DNA of 64,000 nt from DAIDKA01 sp035943195 (GTDB taxonomy: Bacteria > Pseudomonadota > Gammaproteobacteria > Steroidobacterales > Steroidobacteraceae). Below, one piece after another: positions 23,503 through 32,706 of this stretch (its first letter is position 1; every line of letters starts with the position of its first letter). A program made the translations under genes and the position numbers. The DNA lies in contig DASZCK010000066.1 of assembly GCA_035943195.1 (NCBI GenBank), positions 18,378-82,377 of the forward strand, read 5' to 3'. The notes beneath the pieces are model-generated. The model saw only the letters and a list, made by a program, of their open reading frames with translations, was not told where the DNA came from and ran no database searches.

Positions 23503-24429
23503 CTACGCGTGACGCCGGTTCATCGGCGATTCCGTGAGTGAGCGCACTTCATTGATCAGCCACTGGGTCATGGCCCGGACTTCAGGCTTCGCTGCGTCCT
23601 TGGGACGGCTTGCCAGGTAATACGTGTCACTGGTGTGAAGGTTTCCGGGAAAGATGCGCACCAGGGATCCTGATTCAAAGCACCTGCTGCACAGTGCCTC
23701 AGGCACCAGCGCCACGCCGACGCCGCGCTCGGCGGCGCGCACGACCGCTGCCATGGTGTCGAGTTCGATGACGTTCTTGGGTTCCGGCGCTTCCAGCCCC
23801 AGCTCCTCAGCCCAGCTGTTCCAGGCAAAAGGGCGCGCCTTGTGAACGATCAGCGCCATGTCGCGGAACAAGTTGGAGCCCAGGCGTTTGACGGTCGGTG
23901 CGTGTTCGCGCGCGCAGGCCGCCACCAGCGATAAAGTGAAGAGCGGCGTGGTACTGACACCCTGGGGCGGTGCATCCGCGAGCAGCACCGAGATGTCCGC
24001 CGTCAACGGATGTGCTGCCGGCCGCGGATCGCGCGTGTCCACCTGGATATCGATGTCGGGCCACGCGGCGCAGAAGTCTGCCATCCGCGGCACGAAGATT
24101 TCGGTTGAAAAGAACGGTGGCAGCAGCATCCGCAGCGTGACCCGGTTGTTGCGGCGAGCGATGCGCGTGAGACTGCGCTCGATGGCGTCGAGCAGGGGGC
24201 CCACTTCATCGAGCAGCGCATGCCCGGCCGAGGTCAGTTCCACGGCGCGGGTTTTCCTTTCGAACAGCCGCACGCCCAGGGACCCCTCCAGTTCCTTCAT
24301 CTGGTGGCTGACGGCCGAGGGAGTCAGGAACAGCGCATCGGCAGCGATCTTGAAGCTACGGTGATGGGCTGCCACGCAGAAGGCACGCAAGTTGCGCAGA
24401 TGCGGCGGTCGGGACAGGCGCATCAGCAT
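23503..24429 (-). CDS. LysR family transcriptional regulator (GcvA-like)
   Basis: Winged-helix regulator with the LysR helix-turn-helix (FKIAADALFLTPSAVSHQMKE-type sequence followed by LEGSLGVRLFERKTRAVELT) and a PBP2-type effector domain. 308 residues from ATG 24429; an open frame to 24486 would add 19 residues of Pro/Cys-rich sequence unlike the family. The RPPHLRNLRAFCVAAHH start is typical of the GcvA branch. Target and effector unknown. The downstream gene on the same strand encodes the small exported TPR-like protein. Confidence 0.88.
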   Translation of the reverse strand: MLMRLSRPPHLRNLRAFCVAAHHRSFKIAADALFLTPSAVSHQMKELEGSLGVRLFERKTRAVELTSAGHALLDEVGPLLDAIERSLTRIARRNNRVTLRMLLPPFFSTEIFVPRMADFCAAWPDIDIQVDTRDPRPAAHPLTADISVLLADAPPQGVSTTPLFTLSLVAACAREHAPTVKRLGSNLFRDMALIVHKARPFAWNSWAEELGLEAPEPKNVIELDTMAAVVRAAERGVGVALVPEALCSRCFESGSLVRIFPGNLHTSDTYYLASRPKDAAKPEVRAMTQWLINEVRSLTESPMNRRHA

Positions 24430-24612
24430 CGTCGGCGGTCGGGGCATGCAGGCATGGCAGGGTGGGTGCAAATTCGATGCCACCAATCCCGCCTCCGGGA
24501 GCGCCCGAATGGCGGATCCCGTGACCTGAAATGGGCACCCGGCGCTCCCGCCGCACCGCCCGGGCGCATTGGGATTGAAAGCGGCGGGGTCTCATCCCCA
24601 TTATGCTGGGCC

Positions 24613-25581
24613 ATGGAATTTCGCGACTACTACCAGACCCTGGGCGTTTCGCGCTCGGCGTCGGCGGACGATATCCGCAAGGCCTACCGGCGCCTGGCCC
24701 GCAAGTATCATCCTGATGTCAGCAAGGAGGCGGATGCGCTCGAACGCTTCAAGCAGATGCAGGAAGCGTACGAGGTCCTGAAAGACCCGAAGAAGCGCGC
24801 AGCCTACGACCAGCTGGGTGCCAACTGGAAGCAGGGCGAACAGTTCCGACCGCCGCCGGATTTCGGCAGCGGCTTTGATTTCGGTCAAGCGCGGCGCGGC
24901 CGGGCGCAGCCCGGCGCCCATGCTACCGGTGGCGGCTACGAATTCGAGGGCAACGAGCAGTTCAGTGATTTTTTCTCCTCGCTGTTCGGCGGCGGCGAAC
25001 AGCCCTTCGCCGGCGGTGGTTCGCGCCGGCGGGGTGGACGCGATCAGCATGCCGCCATCGAACTGGATCTCGAGGAGGCGCATCGCGGCGCCATCCGCAA
25101 CATCACCCTGCAGCAGGCCGCGGCTCCCGGCCAGCCGCCCAGCGAGCGCACCTTGCGGGTCACGGTGCCGGCCGGCGTCACCGAGGGCCAATCGATACGT
25201 CTGACCGGACAGGGCGAACCGGCACAGGGACGGGGCCGCGCCGGTGATCTGTATCTCACGGTGCATATCCGACCGCACCGCAATCTGGAGCTGGACGGCC
25301 GCGATGTGAAACTGACGCTGCCGGTGGCACCGTGGGAAGCTGCGCTCGGCGCGACGTTGACCGTGCCCACCTTGGGCGGTCCGGTGGAGCTGCGCATTCC
25401 CGCACAATCACAGACGGGCAGCCGGCTGCGGCTGCGAGGTCGGGGGCTGGCGGGAGACCCGCCGGGGGATCAGTACGTGCTGCTCAAGGTGGTGCTGCCG
25501 CCGGCGGATACTCCGGCGGCGCGCGAGTTATACGAGCGGATGAAGCAGGAACTGGCCTTCGATCCGCGCGCCGGCCTCTAG
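24613..25581 (+). CDS. cbpA: DnaJ-class co-chaperone, CbpA-like
   Basis: Type II J-protein of 322 residues that stimulates DnaK. The J-domain occupies residues 1-70 with the essential HPD in RKYHPDVSKEAD. A Gly/Phe-rich linker follows (PPDFGSGFDFGQ, then FSSLFGGGEQPFAGGG), then two C-terminal substrate-binding domains (IELDLEEAHRGAIRN; VTVPAGVTEGQSIRL; LPVAPWEAALGATLTVP). The cysteine-rich zinc domain of DnaJ is absent, which places it in the CbpA group. ATG 24613 begins exactly at the J-domain (MEFRDYYQTLGV). No cbpM-like gene follows. Confidence 0.9.
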   Translation: MEFRDYYQTLGVSRSASADDIRKAYRRLARKYHPDVSKEADALERFKQMQEAYEVLKDPKKRAAYDQLGANWKQGEQFRPPPDFGSGFDFGQARRGRAQPGAHATGGGYEFEGNEQFSDFFSSLFGGGEQPFAGGGSRRRGGRDQHAAIELDLEEAHRGAIRNITLQQAAAPGQPPSERTLRVTVPAGVTEGQSIRLTGQGEPAQGRGRAGDLYLTVHIRPHRNLELDGRDVKLTLPVAPWEAALGATLTVPTLGGPVELRIPAQSQTGSRLRLRGRGLAGDPPGDQYVLLKVVLPPADTPAARELYERMKQELAFDPRAGL

Positions 25582-25965
25582 CTACTCACACAGACTTTCC
25601 ATGTAGCCCTGGGCAACCGGCGAGAGCCGTTTGCGGGCCAGCTCACGGGCCTTGGGCGCATCCACGATGTACTCCAGAGGTCCTGTGACCAGGATCTGGC
25701 GGATTCGGGGATTTCTGGCCGAGGCACGGGCCATTTTGTTGAGGACGGTGAAGCCGCGCGCGATCTTGCCGGGGGAGGCCCGGTTGGTCTCGATGACGCG
25801 GGCGAGGTACTGCCCGAAACGGGAGTACAGGAAAAAGTCATCATCCCCGACCAGGAAGCGCGCTTCCGCAAAAAAGTCGGGAAAGTTTTTCTCTAGATAT
25901 TGAGAAACTCGTTGAAGACGGGGCCCAGGGTCGCTCGAGGTCGACGCTTTGCGGTTCTTCATCAC
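25582..25965 (-). CDS. Conserved hypothetical protein
   Basis: 127 residues, soluble, with no signal peptide. The middle is rich in aromatic and acidic residues (LEKNFPDFFAEARFLVGDDDFFLYSRFGQYLARVIE), followed by a helical C-terminal half (ARGFTVLNKMARASARNPRIRQILVTGPLEYIVD). The DDDFFLYSRFGQYLA-type segment recalls small immunity-like or SMI1-neighbouring proteins, but I would not assign a family. It converges on cbpA; the stop codons are adjacent. Confidence 0.55.
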   Translation of the reverse strand: MMKNRKASTSSDPGPRLQRVSQYLEKNFPDFFAEARFLVGDDDFFLYSRFGQYLARVIETNRASPGKIARGFTVLNKMARASARNPRIRQILVTGPLEYIVDAPKARELARKRLSPVAQGYMESLCE

Positions 25966-26160
25966 TGTTCTCGCTACACCTCCAAGGGGTCCGGACCACC
26001 ATTTCTGGGCGTCACGAGCGGTACCACACCTCGCAACGCGGCGCGAAAGTTACGGCAGTTGACAGCACGATGCAATAGTTTTGATTGAGAACTTCACCGC
26101 GCTTTTGCGTAGGAGTGCGCCGGGTGCCACGCGCGCGCGCCTCAGCCGCGGCTTGCACGG

Positions 26161-26952
26161 ATGGCAAAGTGCCATAATGTCGGCAAAACCCGCCGACACC
26201 GAGCCTTGTCGACTTCCAGCTTCAATCCCTGCGCCATCATTCCCGTGTTCGACCACGAGCGTGCTCTGGCGCAAGTCGTGGACGCCGTGCGGGCCGCGGG
26301 ACTGCCTTGCCTGCTGGTCGATGATGGCTCAGGCCCGACCTGTGCCCGTGAGCTGGATCGGATCGTCGCGAGCGTGCCGCATACCAGCCTGCTGCGACTG
26401 GCGGTGAACGGCGGCAAGGGCACGGCGATGCTTGCCGGCTTCGCGGCTGCCCACCAGCGTGGCTACAGCCACGGCCTGCAGATCGATGCCGATGGCCAGC
26501 ACGCCCTCGGGGACATCTCGACCTTCGTCGAGCAGGCCCGTCGTCAGCCGCAGGCCTTGATCTGCGGGCGGCCGGTCTTCGATCGAAGCATGCCGGCGGT
26601 ACGCCACTACGGCCGCTACCTCACGCACGCCCTGGTGTGGCTGAATACCTTGTCCTTGTCGATACCGGATTCGATGTGCGGCTTTCGCGTCTACCCGGTG
26701 GCGCCGGTCATCCAGCTGATGACGCAGGAGTACATTGGCAGGCGCATGGACTTCGACGTGGAGATCATCGTGCGCCTGTACTGGCGCGCGGTACCGATGG
26801 TGTGGCTGCCGACCCGGGTCACCTACCCGCTGGACGGGGTTTCGCACTTTCGCCTGTTCCGGGACAATGCCCGCATGGTGGCGCTGCAGATGCGGCTGGC
26901 GGGCGGCATGCTGCGGCGAGCACCGCAGCTACTGCGCCGGAGTGGCTCGTGA
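26161..26952 (+). CDS. Glycosyltransferase family 2 (aryl-polyene cluster)
   Basis: GT-A fold transferase, about 260 residues, first gene of the plus-strand arm of the pigment cluster. Nucleotide-sugar binding is shown by LLVDDGSGPT and the DxD-type LQIDADGQH; the acceptor side has DSMCGFRVYP. Related enzymes occur in xanthomonadin and other aryl-polyene clusters, where they are thought to attach a sugar or link the polyene to a lipid head group. The start is uncertain: ATG 26161 gives an odd basic leader, and a TTG at 26206 just before STSSFNPCAIIPVFDHE would fit the family better. It overlaps the acyltransferase gene by four bases (GTGA). Confidence 0.85.
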   Translation: MAKCHNVGKTRRHRALSTSSFNPCAIIPVFDHERALAQVVDAVRAAGLPCLLVDDGSGPTCARELDRIVASVPHTSLLRLAVNGGKGTAMLAGFAAAHQRGYSHGLQIDADGQHALGDISTFVEQARRQPQALICGRPVFDRSMPAVRHYGRYLTHALVWLNTLSLSIPDSMCGFRVYPVAPVIQLMTQEYIGRRMDFDVEIIVRLYWRAVPMVWLPTRVTYPLDGVSHFRLFRDNARMVALQMRLAGGMLRRAPQLLRRSGS

Positions 26953-27887
26953 ACCAGGAGGCGGCTTCACGGGACCAAGTGGCGCCGTGGGCGGCGGCCC
27001 GTGAACGTGGCGCGCTGGTCATGATGTGGCTCATGTTCCAGGGCGTGAAGCTGCTGTCGCGACCGCTGGCCATGCCTTTCATTTACCTGTCGACGGCTTA
27101 TTTCTTCGTGTTCGGGCGCGGCGCCAGGGCCGCCTCGAAGGACTACCTGTCGCGGGTGGCCGCGGCGGCCCCGGACTGCGGCATCGATGCGCGACCGGTG
27201 AACGTCTACCGGCACTTCGTCAGTTTCGCACGCGCCATCGTCGATAAGCAGAATGCCTGGCTCGGGCGCATCGACTACAGCCAGGTCGGAATCGAGAATC
27301 ACGCTCGCATGCGCCTCATGGCGCAGAGCCCGCACGGCGTACTGCTGATTGGCTCGCACCTGGGAAATCTTGAGCTGTGCCGTGCGCTTGCGACCCTGAA
27401 TCACCGCGTGCGCCTCAACGTGCTGGTTCACACTCGTCATTCAAAGAGCTTCAACCAGGTGCTGCGCATGGCCGGGGCCACCCAGGTCGAGCTCATCCAG
27501 GTGACCGAACTGTCGGCGGCGACGGCGCTGATGTTGAAGAGTCGCATCGATCAGGGCGAGTGGGTGGTGATCGCGGGTGATCGCGTCCCGGTTCACGGCG
27601 GCCGCACGGTGGATGTTCGGTTGCTGGGCGCCACGGCACGGGTGCCGGTGGGTCCGTACGTACTCGCATCGGTATTGGAATGCCCGGTGCATCTGCTGTT
27701 CTGTCTGCGGCGCCCCGCCGGGTACCAGGTGTATTTCGAACCCTTCTGCACTCAGGTTTGCTGGCAGCGTGCGCAGCGGGATGCAATCATTGCCGACCTG
27801 GCGCAACGTTTTGCCGCCCGCCTGGAGCACTACCTGTTGATGGAGCCCCTGCAGTGGTTCAACTTCTATCCCTTCTGGCGTGACTGA
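26949..27887 (+). CDS. Lysophospholipid/lipid A-type acyltransferase (aryl-polyene cluster)
   Basis: 312-residue member of the HtrB/LpxL acyltransferase superfamily, expected at the inner membrane, where it would transfer the aryl-polyene acyl chain or a fatty acid to the lipid part of the pigment. It begins with a GTG at 26949 overlapping the previous stop. A hydrophobic N-terminal helix (ALVMMWLMFQGVKLLSRPL) and the H-x4-E catalytic motif in LIGSHLGNLELCR near residue 140 are visible. The downstream ketoreductase start lies inside its last codons (8-base overlap), so the four genes 26161-29956 form one operon. Confidence 0.85.
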   Translation: MNQEAASRDQVAPWAAARERGALVMMWLMFQGVKLLSRPLAMPFIYLSTAYFFVFGRGARAASKDYLSRVAAAAPDCGIDARPVNVYRHFVSFARAIVDKQNAWLGRIDYSQVGIENHARMRLMAQSPHGVLLIGSHLGNLELCRALATLNHRVRLNVLVHTRHSKSFNQVLRMAGATQVELIQVTELSAATALMLKSRIDQGEWVVIAGDRVPVHGGRTVDVRLLGATARVPVGPYVLASVLECPVHLLFCLRRPAGYQVYFEPFCTQVCWQRAQRDAIIADLAQRFAARLEHYLLMEPLQWFNFYPFWRD

Positions 27888-28608
27888 CACCGTCCTGGTC
27901 ACCGGCTCGAGCCGGGGCATCGGCCGCGCCATTGCCCTGCGTCTGGCCAACGATGGCTACGACGTGGTCGTGCACTGCCGGACGCGTCGCGGCGAGGCCG
28001 AGCAGGTCGTCGAAGGTATCCGGCACATGGGGCGGCGCGCCCGGCTGCTGCAGTTCGACACCGCCAACCGCATGGCCTGCGCCAGCGCGCTGGCCGAGGA
28101 CATCGAGACCAACGGCACCTACTACGGCGTCGTCTGCAATGCCGGACACGCCCACGATGATGCCTTTCCGGCGATGACCGGCGACACCTGGGATGGTGTG
28201 GTCCATGGCAACCTCGATGGCTTCTACAATGTGCTGCATCCGCTGGTCATGGCCATGGTGCGCCGGCGGGCCCCCGGGCGCATCGTCACGGTGTCCTCGG
28301 CGGCCGGCGTCATGGGCAACCGCGGCCAGACCAACTACAGCGCCGCCAAGGCCGGCATCATCGGCGCCACCAAAGCACTGGCGCTGGAGCTGGCGCGGCG
28401 CCAGATTACCGTCAACTGCGTCGCCCCCGGATTCGTCAACACCGAAATGCTGCAGGCCAGTCCACCGCTGGAGGAGGTCGTGAAGGCCATCCCGATGCAG
28501 CGCGCCGGCAGGGTGGAGGAAGTGGCCGCGATGGTGAGCTTTCTGGTCTCGCCCGATGCCTCCTACATCACCCGGCAGGTGTTCGACGTGAACGGCGGAC
28601 TTTACTGA
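27880..28608 (+). CDS. 3-oxoacyl-ACP reductase, FabG-like (aryl-polyene cluster)
   Basis: Short-chain dehydrogenase that reduces the beta-keto group after each round of polyene elongation, using NADPH. The cofactor motif GSSRGIGRA is near residue 8, the Asn of the active site in VCNAGH, Ser in VTVSSAAGV and the catalytic YxxxK in NYSAAKAG near 150. 242 residues, standard. It starts at GTG 27880 within the end of the acyltransferase gene, so coupling is likely. The position within a pigment operon marks it as cluster-specific, not the housekeeping FabG. Confidence 0.9.
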   Translation: MTDTVLVTGSSRGIGRAIALRLANDGYDVVVHCRTRRGEAEQVVEGIRHMGRRARLLQFDTANRMACASALAEDIETNGTYYGVVCNAGHAHDDAFPAMTGDTWDGVVHGNLDGFYNVLHPLVMAMVRRRAPGRIVTVSSAAGVMGNRGQTNYSAAKAGIIGATKALALELARRQITVNCVAPGFVNTEMLQASPPLEEVVKAIPMQRAGRVEEVAAMVSFLVSPDASYITRQVFDVNGGLY

Positions 28609-28621
28609 AGCGGGTCGAATA

Positions 28622-29956
28622 GTGCCGCAGTCGTTGCCGCTCATCGCCGGCTTCCAGCCCGCGGCGCCCCTGCTGTGGGAGCGCGACCGCGTCGTCACGG
28701 CCGGACAGTTCCTAGGGCGGGTGCTGGCTGTGGCCGAGTCGCTGCCGGATCGGCCCTACCTGGTCAATCTTTGCGAAGAGCGTGCCAATTTCCTGGTCGC
28801 CTGGTGTGCGGCGGTGGTGCGTGCGCAGACCAACCTGCTGCCGGCCTCGCGTGCGCCGCAGGTGATTGCCGATGCCCGGGCCAGCCATCCCGACAATCAC
28901 AGCGTCGACGATGAGGGGGTGCGCGCGGCCCTGGCGCACGCCGGGTCCGGGCCGGATCCGGCGCTGCCGCAGGTGGCGGCGGATCACATTGTGCAGATCG
29001 CCTTCACGTCGGGGTCCACCGGCACCCCGACCGCGCACGCCAAGCGCTGGGGCAGCCTGCACTTCAACACCGGCTTCAATGCCGAGCGCATCCGCGAGTG
29101 CATCAGCGCCGACGCCGGCGCCGCGCCGACCGTCGTTGCGACCGTGCCTCCCCAGCACATGTACGGCACGGAGACCTCGGTGCTGTTGCCGCTGCTGGCC
29201 GGTGTGGCCGTGCACGCGGCACGGCCGCTGTTTCCTGGTGATGTCGCCGGCGCTCTGGCGCAGGTGCCCGGCCCCCGGGTGCTGGTGACGACGCCCGTGC
29301 ATCTGCGCACACTCCTGGCCTCGACCCAGGAGTTTCCTCCGGTGGCCGTGGTGGTGTCGGCCACGGCACCCATGGACGCGGCGCTGGCGCTTAACGTGGG
29401 CGCGCGGCTGAAGGCGCCGCTGCTGGAAATGTTCGGCTCCACCGAGACCTGCGTCATCGCGACGCGCCTGACCGCGAGCGAGAGCGCCTGGCGGCTCTAC
29501 CCCGGGGTGACCCTGGACCCGGCCGCGGATCACACCTGGGTGCGCGCGCCCTGGTTCGACCAGCCGACCCGCCTTCAGGATGTGGTGGAAGTGGCCTCCG
29601 GCCGCATGCTGCTTCGAGGCCGCAATGTCGACATGATCGAGATCGCCGGCAAGCGTGCCTCACTGTCGGATCTCACACGGCGGTTGCTGGCGATTCCCGG
29701 CGTGCAGGATGCCGTGGTCTTCCAGCCCTCGGATGCCGAAACCGAAGCGCCGGGGGTGACGCGGGTGCAGCGCGTGGCGGCGGCGGTGGTCGCGCCCTCC
29801 TTAAGCGTTGCGCAAATCCTCAACGCGATGGCACATGGCGTGGATCCGGCGTTCCTGCCGCGGCCGCTGCTGAGAGTGGCCGAGCTGCCGCGCAATGAAC
29901 TGGGCAAGACCACGCGCGCCGCGCTGCTGCAGCTGCTGCGGCCGGGCGCGAACTGA
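28622..29956 (+). CDS. AMP-dependent acyl/aryl ligase (aryl-polyene cluster)
   Basis: ANL-superfamily ligase, 444 residues, which would activate the hydroxybenzoate starter with ATP and load it on CoA or the ACP. The P-loop-like motif IAFTSGSTGTPTAHAK lies near residue 125 and the adenylate-binding MFGSTETCVIATR near 272. The C-terminal subdomain is shorter than in full-length acyl-CoA synthetases, as is common in these clusters. GTG start 14 bases after fabG. It is the last gene of the operon and converges on the chorismatase, with the stop codons adjacent. Confidence 0.85.
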   Translation: MPQSLPLIAGFQPAAPLLWERDRVVTAGQFLGRVLAVAESLPDRPYLVNLCEERANFLVAWCAAVVRAQTNLLPASRAPQVIADARASHPDNHSVDDEGVRAALAHAGSGPDPALPQVAADHIVQIAFTSGSTGTPTAHAKRWGSLHFNTGFNAERIRECISADAGAAPTVVATVPPQHMYGTETSVLLPLLAGVAVHAARPLFPGDVAGALAQVPGPRVLVTTPVHLRTLLASTQEFPPVAVVVSATAPMDAALALNVGARLKAPLLEMFGSTETCVIATRLTASESAWRLYPGVTLDPAADHTWVRAPWFDQPTRLQDVVEVASGRMLLRGRNVDMIEIAGKRASLSDLTRRLLAIPGVQDAVVFQPSDAETEAPGVTRVQRVAAAVVAPSLSVAQILNAMAHGVDPAFLPRPLLRVAELPRNELGKTTRAALLQLLRPGAN

Positions 29957-30910
29957 TCAGTGGCCGTGCCCCAGGTGCACGGCGTCGATTTCGACCAGCA
30001 GCTCGCGCCGGCAGATATCCGCACCCAGTACCAGGAACTGGACCTGGGGCGGCAGCTGCCCGCGCAGATAATTGGCCACGTAGCCCGCCGCGCTCGGATC
30101 GCGCAGGTAGATCTTCAAGAGCGTGCCGCGGCCCAGGTTCACGGCCGCGCTATTGCCACCGGCCTGACGCAGGCTCGCGAGGTTGCGCAGCACCTCCTCC
30201 AGTTGCGCCGGCAGGTCGCCCGGATGGTGTGAGGAGTGGCCCAGCACACTGGCGGTGCCGGAGATCAGCATCCCGTCCGCCACCTGCATGGCGCGCGAGA
30301 AATGCGGCGGCGCCGGTCCGTATTGCCGCGGATAGTGGAAGGCGCTCACCTGCCGCGGATTCTCCAGCGGCCGCCCTGGCTCATCGCCGGCCAGCCAGTA
30401 CACCTGCAGCGCACGGTTCTGGTCCTGGCGTCCGATGGCAGTCGCCGCCGGCCACGACTGGCCCGGCAGGGCCTTGAAGCCGGCCGCCCGGCCGCTGCAG
30501 AACTGCTTGTAGCGTTCCGCGTCACCGTCCCCGGAGTTGATGGCGGAGAAGTAGTTGTACATGCGCAGCAGGTGCCGGTGACTACTGCGCAGGGTGAAGC
30601 GACTGATGGCTTCATAGGCCGTGCGCGCCGCCGCCGCGAGGCCTCCGGCGGCCTGCTCCTCGATCAGGATCTGGCCCGCGAGGTAGTGGCCACCGGTCGC
30701 AAATTGGATGGGCCCGTCGGTGCCCGTCCGCACCGGTGCATCGGCATGCCACAGTTCGATCAGCCCGGTGGGCAGGAGGCTGGGCAGGTTGACGTGGACG
30801 CGCAGCGCTTGGGGCAGGCCGTTTTCGATCCGGCGCTGCGCGCCGAAGCTGATGGCACACAAGCTGGTCGTGGGCAGCGCCTCGTTGACGCCCAGCCGCC
30901 GGTACTCCAT
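29957..30910 (-). CDS. xanB2: Chorismatase/hydroxybenzoate synthase, XanB2-like
   Basis: Member of the FkbO/Hyg5/XanB2 family, which converts chorismate to 3- and/or 4-hydroxybenzoate, the aryl starter of xanthomonadin. Visible family features are the LWHAD segment, the HxxYPRQYG-like AFHYPRQYGP, a basic RAAxRTAYEAISRF helix, GHSSHHPGD and a RidA/YjgF-like end with VLGADICRRELLVEIDAV. ATG 30910 gives 317 residues, close to the family length; the open frame extends further into the halogenase-like gene but without a plausible start. It lies 47 bases after that gene on the same strand. Confidence 0.85.
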   Translation of the reverse strand: MEYRRLGVNEALPTTSLCAISFGAQRRIENGLPQALRVHVNLPSLLPTGLIELWHADAPVRTGTDGPIQFATGGHYLAGQILIEEQAAGGLAAAARTAYEAISRFTLRSSHRHLLRMYNYFSAINSGDGDAERYKQFCSGRAAGFKALPGQSWPAATAIGRQDQNRALQVYWLAGDEPGRPLENPRQVSAFHYPRQYGPAPPHFSRAMQVADGMLISGTASVLGHSSHHPGDLPAQLEEVLRNLASLRQAGGNSAAVNLGRGTLLKIYLRDPSAAGYVANYLRGQLPPQVQFLVLGADICRRELLVEIDAVHLGHGH

Positions 30911-30957
30911 GCGTGGCAGGCCGCCAGCGAAGGCACGGGCCGCGGCCCGCGGACGGT

Positions 30958-32268
30958 TCAAACCAGGTCCTCGCCTTCGAAGGCCACGTGGGGCTGGCGG
31001 CGGCGCGTGCGGTGATTGCGCCAGGAACGCCGCCACAGCGACAGCCACATCGACAGGTAGATCAGCTTGAACAGCTGCAGTCGCCACCACACCCGCGGGT
31101 TGCCGAAGACATCCCCGGCGAGCATCGACACCATGGCCTGTTCCACCTTCAGCACGTCCCGTGGATGTGAGAAAAGGCGCGCCATCGCCGGTGAATTGAA
31201 GCGGAAAATGAACCACGACAGCTGCGAGAGACCGCCACGCACGAAGCGCGCATAGCCGCGCTGCAGGGCGCGCTCACGCCGCGGCTCGCGCAGGCTGCCT
31301 GCCACCACTTCGGCCGCCTTCTCGGCGCTGTTCATCGCCAGGTACACGCCGCTGGAGAAAATGGGGTCGAGGAAGGCGAAGGAGTCCCCCACCATCACCC
31401 AGCGGTGACCGCTCATGCGGGTGCAGGAGTAGGAGTAATTCCCGGTGGCGTGCAGGTGACCGAGCATGCGCGCCCCCTGCATGCGATCGCGGGCGGCAGG
31501 AATACGCTGCAGCGTGGCGAGCAGGAACTCGGCATTGCTGCCGCGGCGTTCGCGCAGGTATTCCGGGTAGCACACCACGCCGATGCTCATGCAGTCCCCC
31601 GGCAGCGGAATCATCCACACCCAGCCGGCCGGAAAGCGGTAGACGCTGATGTTGCCCTCGTCCTCGCCCGGCCGGCGTTCGACGCCGGCGAAATGCGCGA
31701 ACAGCGCCGCGCTTTGATGGCGCGGGTCCTTGCGCTTCAGGCGCAGGGCCGTCCCCAGCAGGGTGTCGCGGCCGCTGGCATCCACCACGTAGTCGACCCG
31801 CAGCGTGGACTCGGTTCCCTGCGCCGTGCGCAGGCGCGCGGTCGCGGCCTCGTCGCTGAACTCGATGCCCAGGACCTGGGTATCCTCGAGGGTTTCGGCG
31901 CCGCAGGCTGCCGCATGGTTGAACAATAATTGATCGAGTTGCTCACGATGCACGTGCACCGCATAACCCGTGCCCGGGTTCAGGGTGCGGTTGAAGCGGA
32001 ACACCCCGTAGCCGCAGGCATTGGCTGCCGGAAAGTCGGCGCCGAGCTTGCGCCGCCCCATGGCCAGTACCTGGTCGAGCAGCCCCAGGCGCTCGAAGAT
32101 CGGCATGTTCATCGGCAGCAGGGATTCGCCGATGTGAAAGCGCGGGTGGCGGCTCTTTTCGACCAAGGTGACGCGCAGGCCCTTGTGCGCCAGCAGCGCC
32201 GCCGTCGTGGAGCCGCCGGGACCGCCGCCCACGACCAGAACATGTGCGTCAGTGCGCTGTTGTGACAA
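30958..32268 (-). CDS. Flavin-dependent halogenase-like oxidoreductase (aryl-polyene cluster)
   Basis: FAD enzyme of 436 residues in the tryptophan-halogenase-like group. The dinucleotide motif GGGPGGSTTA lies near residue 14, then HIGESLLP near 46, a WxWxIP-type GWVWMIPL near 220 and the second flavin site VMVGDSFAFLDPIFSSGVYLA near 285. WxWxIP is the signature of flavin halogenases, which fits the brominated xanthomonadins, although related cluster enzymes may act as oxidoreductases. The start is a TTG at 32268 with AAGGAG 7 bases upstream. Divergent from the ACP gene; the 125 bases between should hold both promoters. Confidence 0.85.
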   Translation of the reverse strand: MSQQRTDAHVLVVGGGPGGSTTAALLAHKGLRVTLVEKSRHPRFHIGESLLPMNMPIFERLGLLDQVLAMGRRKLGADFPAANACGYGVFRFNRTLNPGTGYAVHVHREQLDQLLFNHAAACGAETLEDTQVLGIEFSDEAATARLRTAQGTESTLRVDYVVDASGRDTLLGTALRLKRKDPRHQSAALFAHFAGVERRPGEDEGNISVYRFPAGWVWMIPLPGDCMSIGVVCYPEYLRERRGSNAEFLLATLQRIPAARDRMQGARMLGHLHATGNYSYSCTRMSGHRWVMVGDSFAFLDPIFSSGVYLAMNSAEKAAEVVAGSLREPRRERALQRGYARFVRGGLSQLSWFIFRFNSPAMARLFSHPRDVLKVEQAMVSMLAGDVFGNPRVWWRLQLFKLIYLSMWLSLWRRSWRNHRTRRRQPHVAFEGEDLV

Positions 32269-32392
32269 CCGTCCGCTCCTTATCGCTCATCGACACCCTA
32301 CACCAGGCCGGCACGACCAGCCTCCATGTTAGGATTTGCAACGACGGCCTGCCGCGGGGGACAGGCCGCCACATTTTATCTTGCGATGCGCC

Positions 32393-32683
32393 ATGCCTGC
32401 CACACAGACCACTGCCGAAAACGAACTCGCTGAACTGATCGTCGCCGCCGTCAATCTTGAAGGCGTGCGCGCAGCCGATATCGATCCCGAGGCGCCGTTG
32501 TTCGGTGCCGGACTGGGGCTGGATTCCATCGACGCGCTGGAGATCGCGCTGGAGGTTTCGCGGCGACATGGCCTGCAGTTACGCTCGGATGATGCCGACA
32601 ACCGCCGTATTTTCGCCTCCCTGCGCTCGCTCTCTGCCTACATCCAGGCGCACCGTCAGCCGCCCAGTGCCCAAAGGCAGTGA
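32393..32683 (+). CDS. Acyl carrier protein (aryl-polyene cluster)
   Basis: 96-residue carrier protein. The phosphopantetheine Ser lies in GLGLDSIDALEIAL near residue 45, and the surface is acidic as usual. It carries the growing polyene chain between ketosynthase, ketoreductase and dehydratases. ATG 32393 begins MPATQTTAENELAEL; the frame is open further upstream without a better start. It is followed 23 bases later by the ketosynthase. Confidence 0.9.
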   Translation: MPATQTTAENELAELIVAAVNLEGVRAADIDPEAPLFGAGLGLDSIDALEIALEVSRRHGLQLRSDDADNRRIFASLRSLSAYIQAHRQPPSAQRQ

Positions 32684-32706
32684 CGCCGGCCCGAGGTGAC
32701 CGAGCA

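Noticed and set aside
26057..26062. Perfect TTGACA upstream of the glycosyltransferase gene as a promoter
   Set aside because: No acceptable -10 hexamer at 16-18 bases, so not listed as a promoter.
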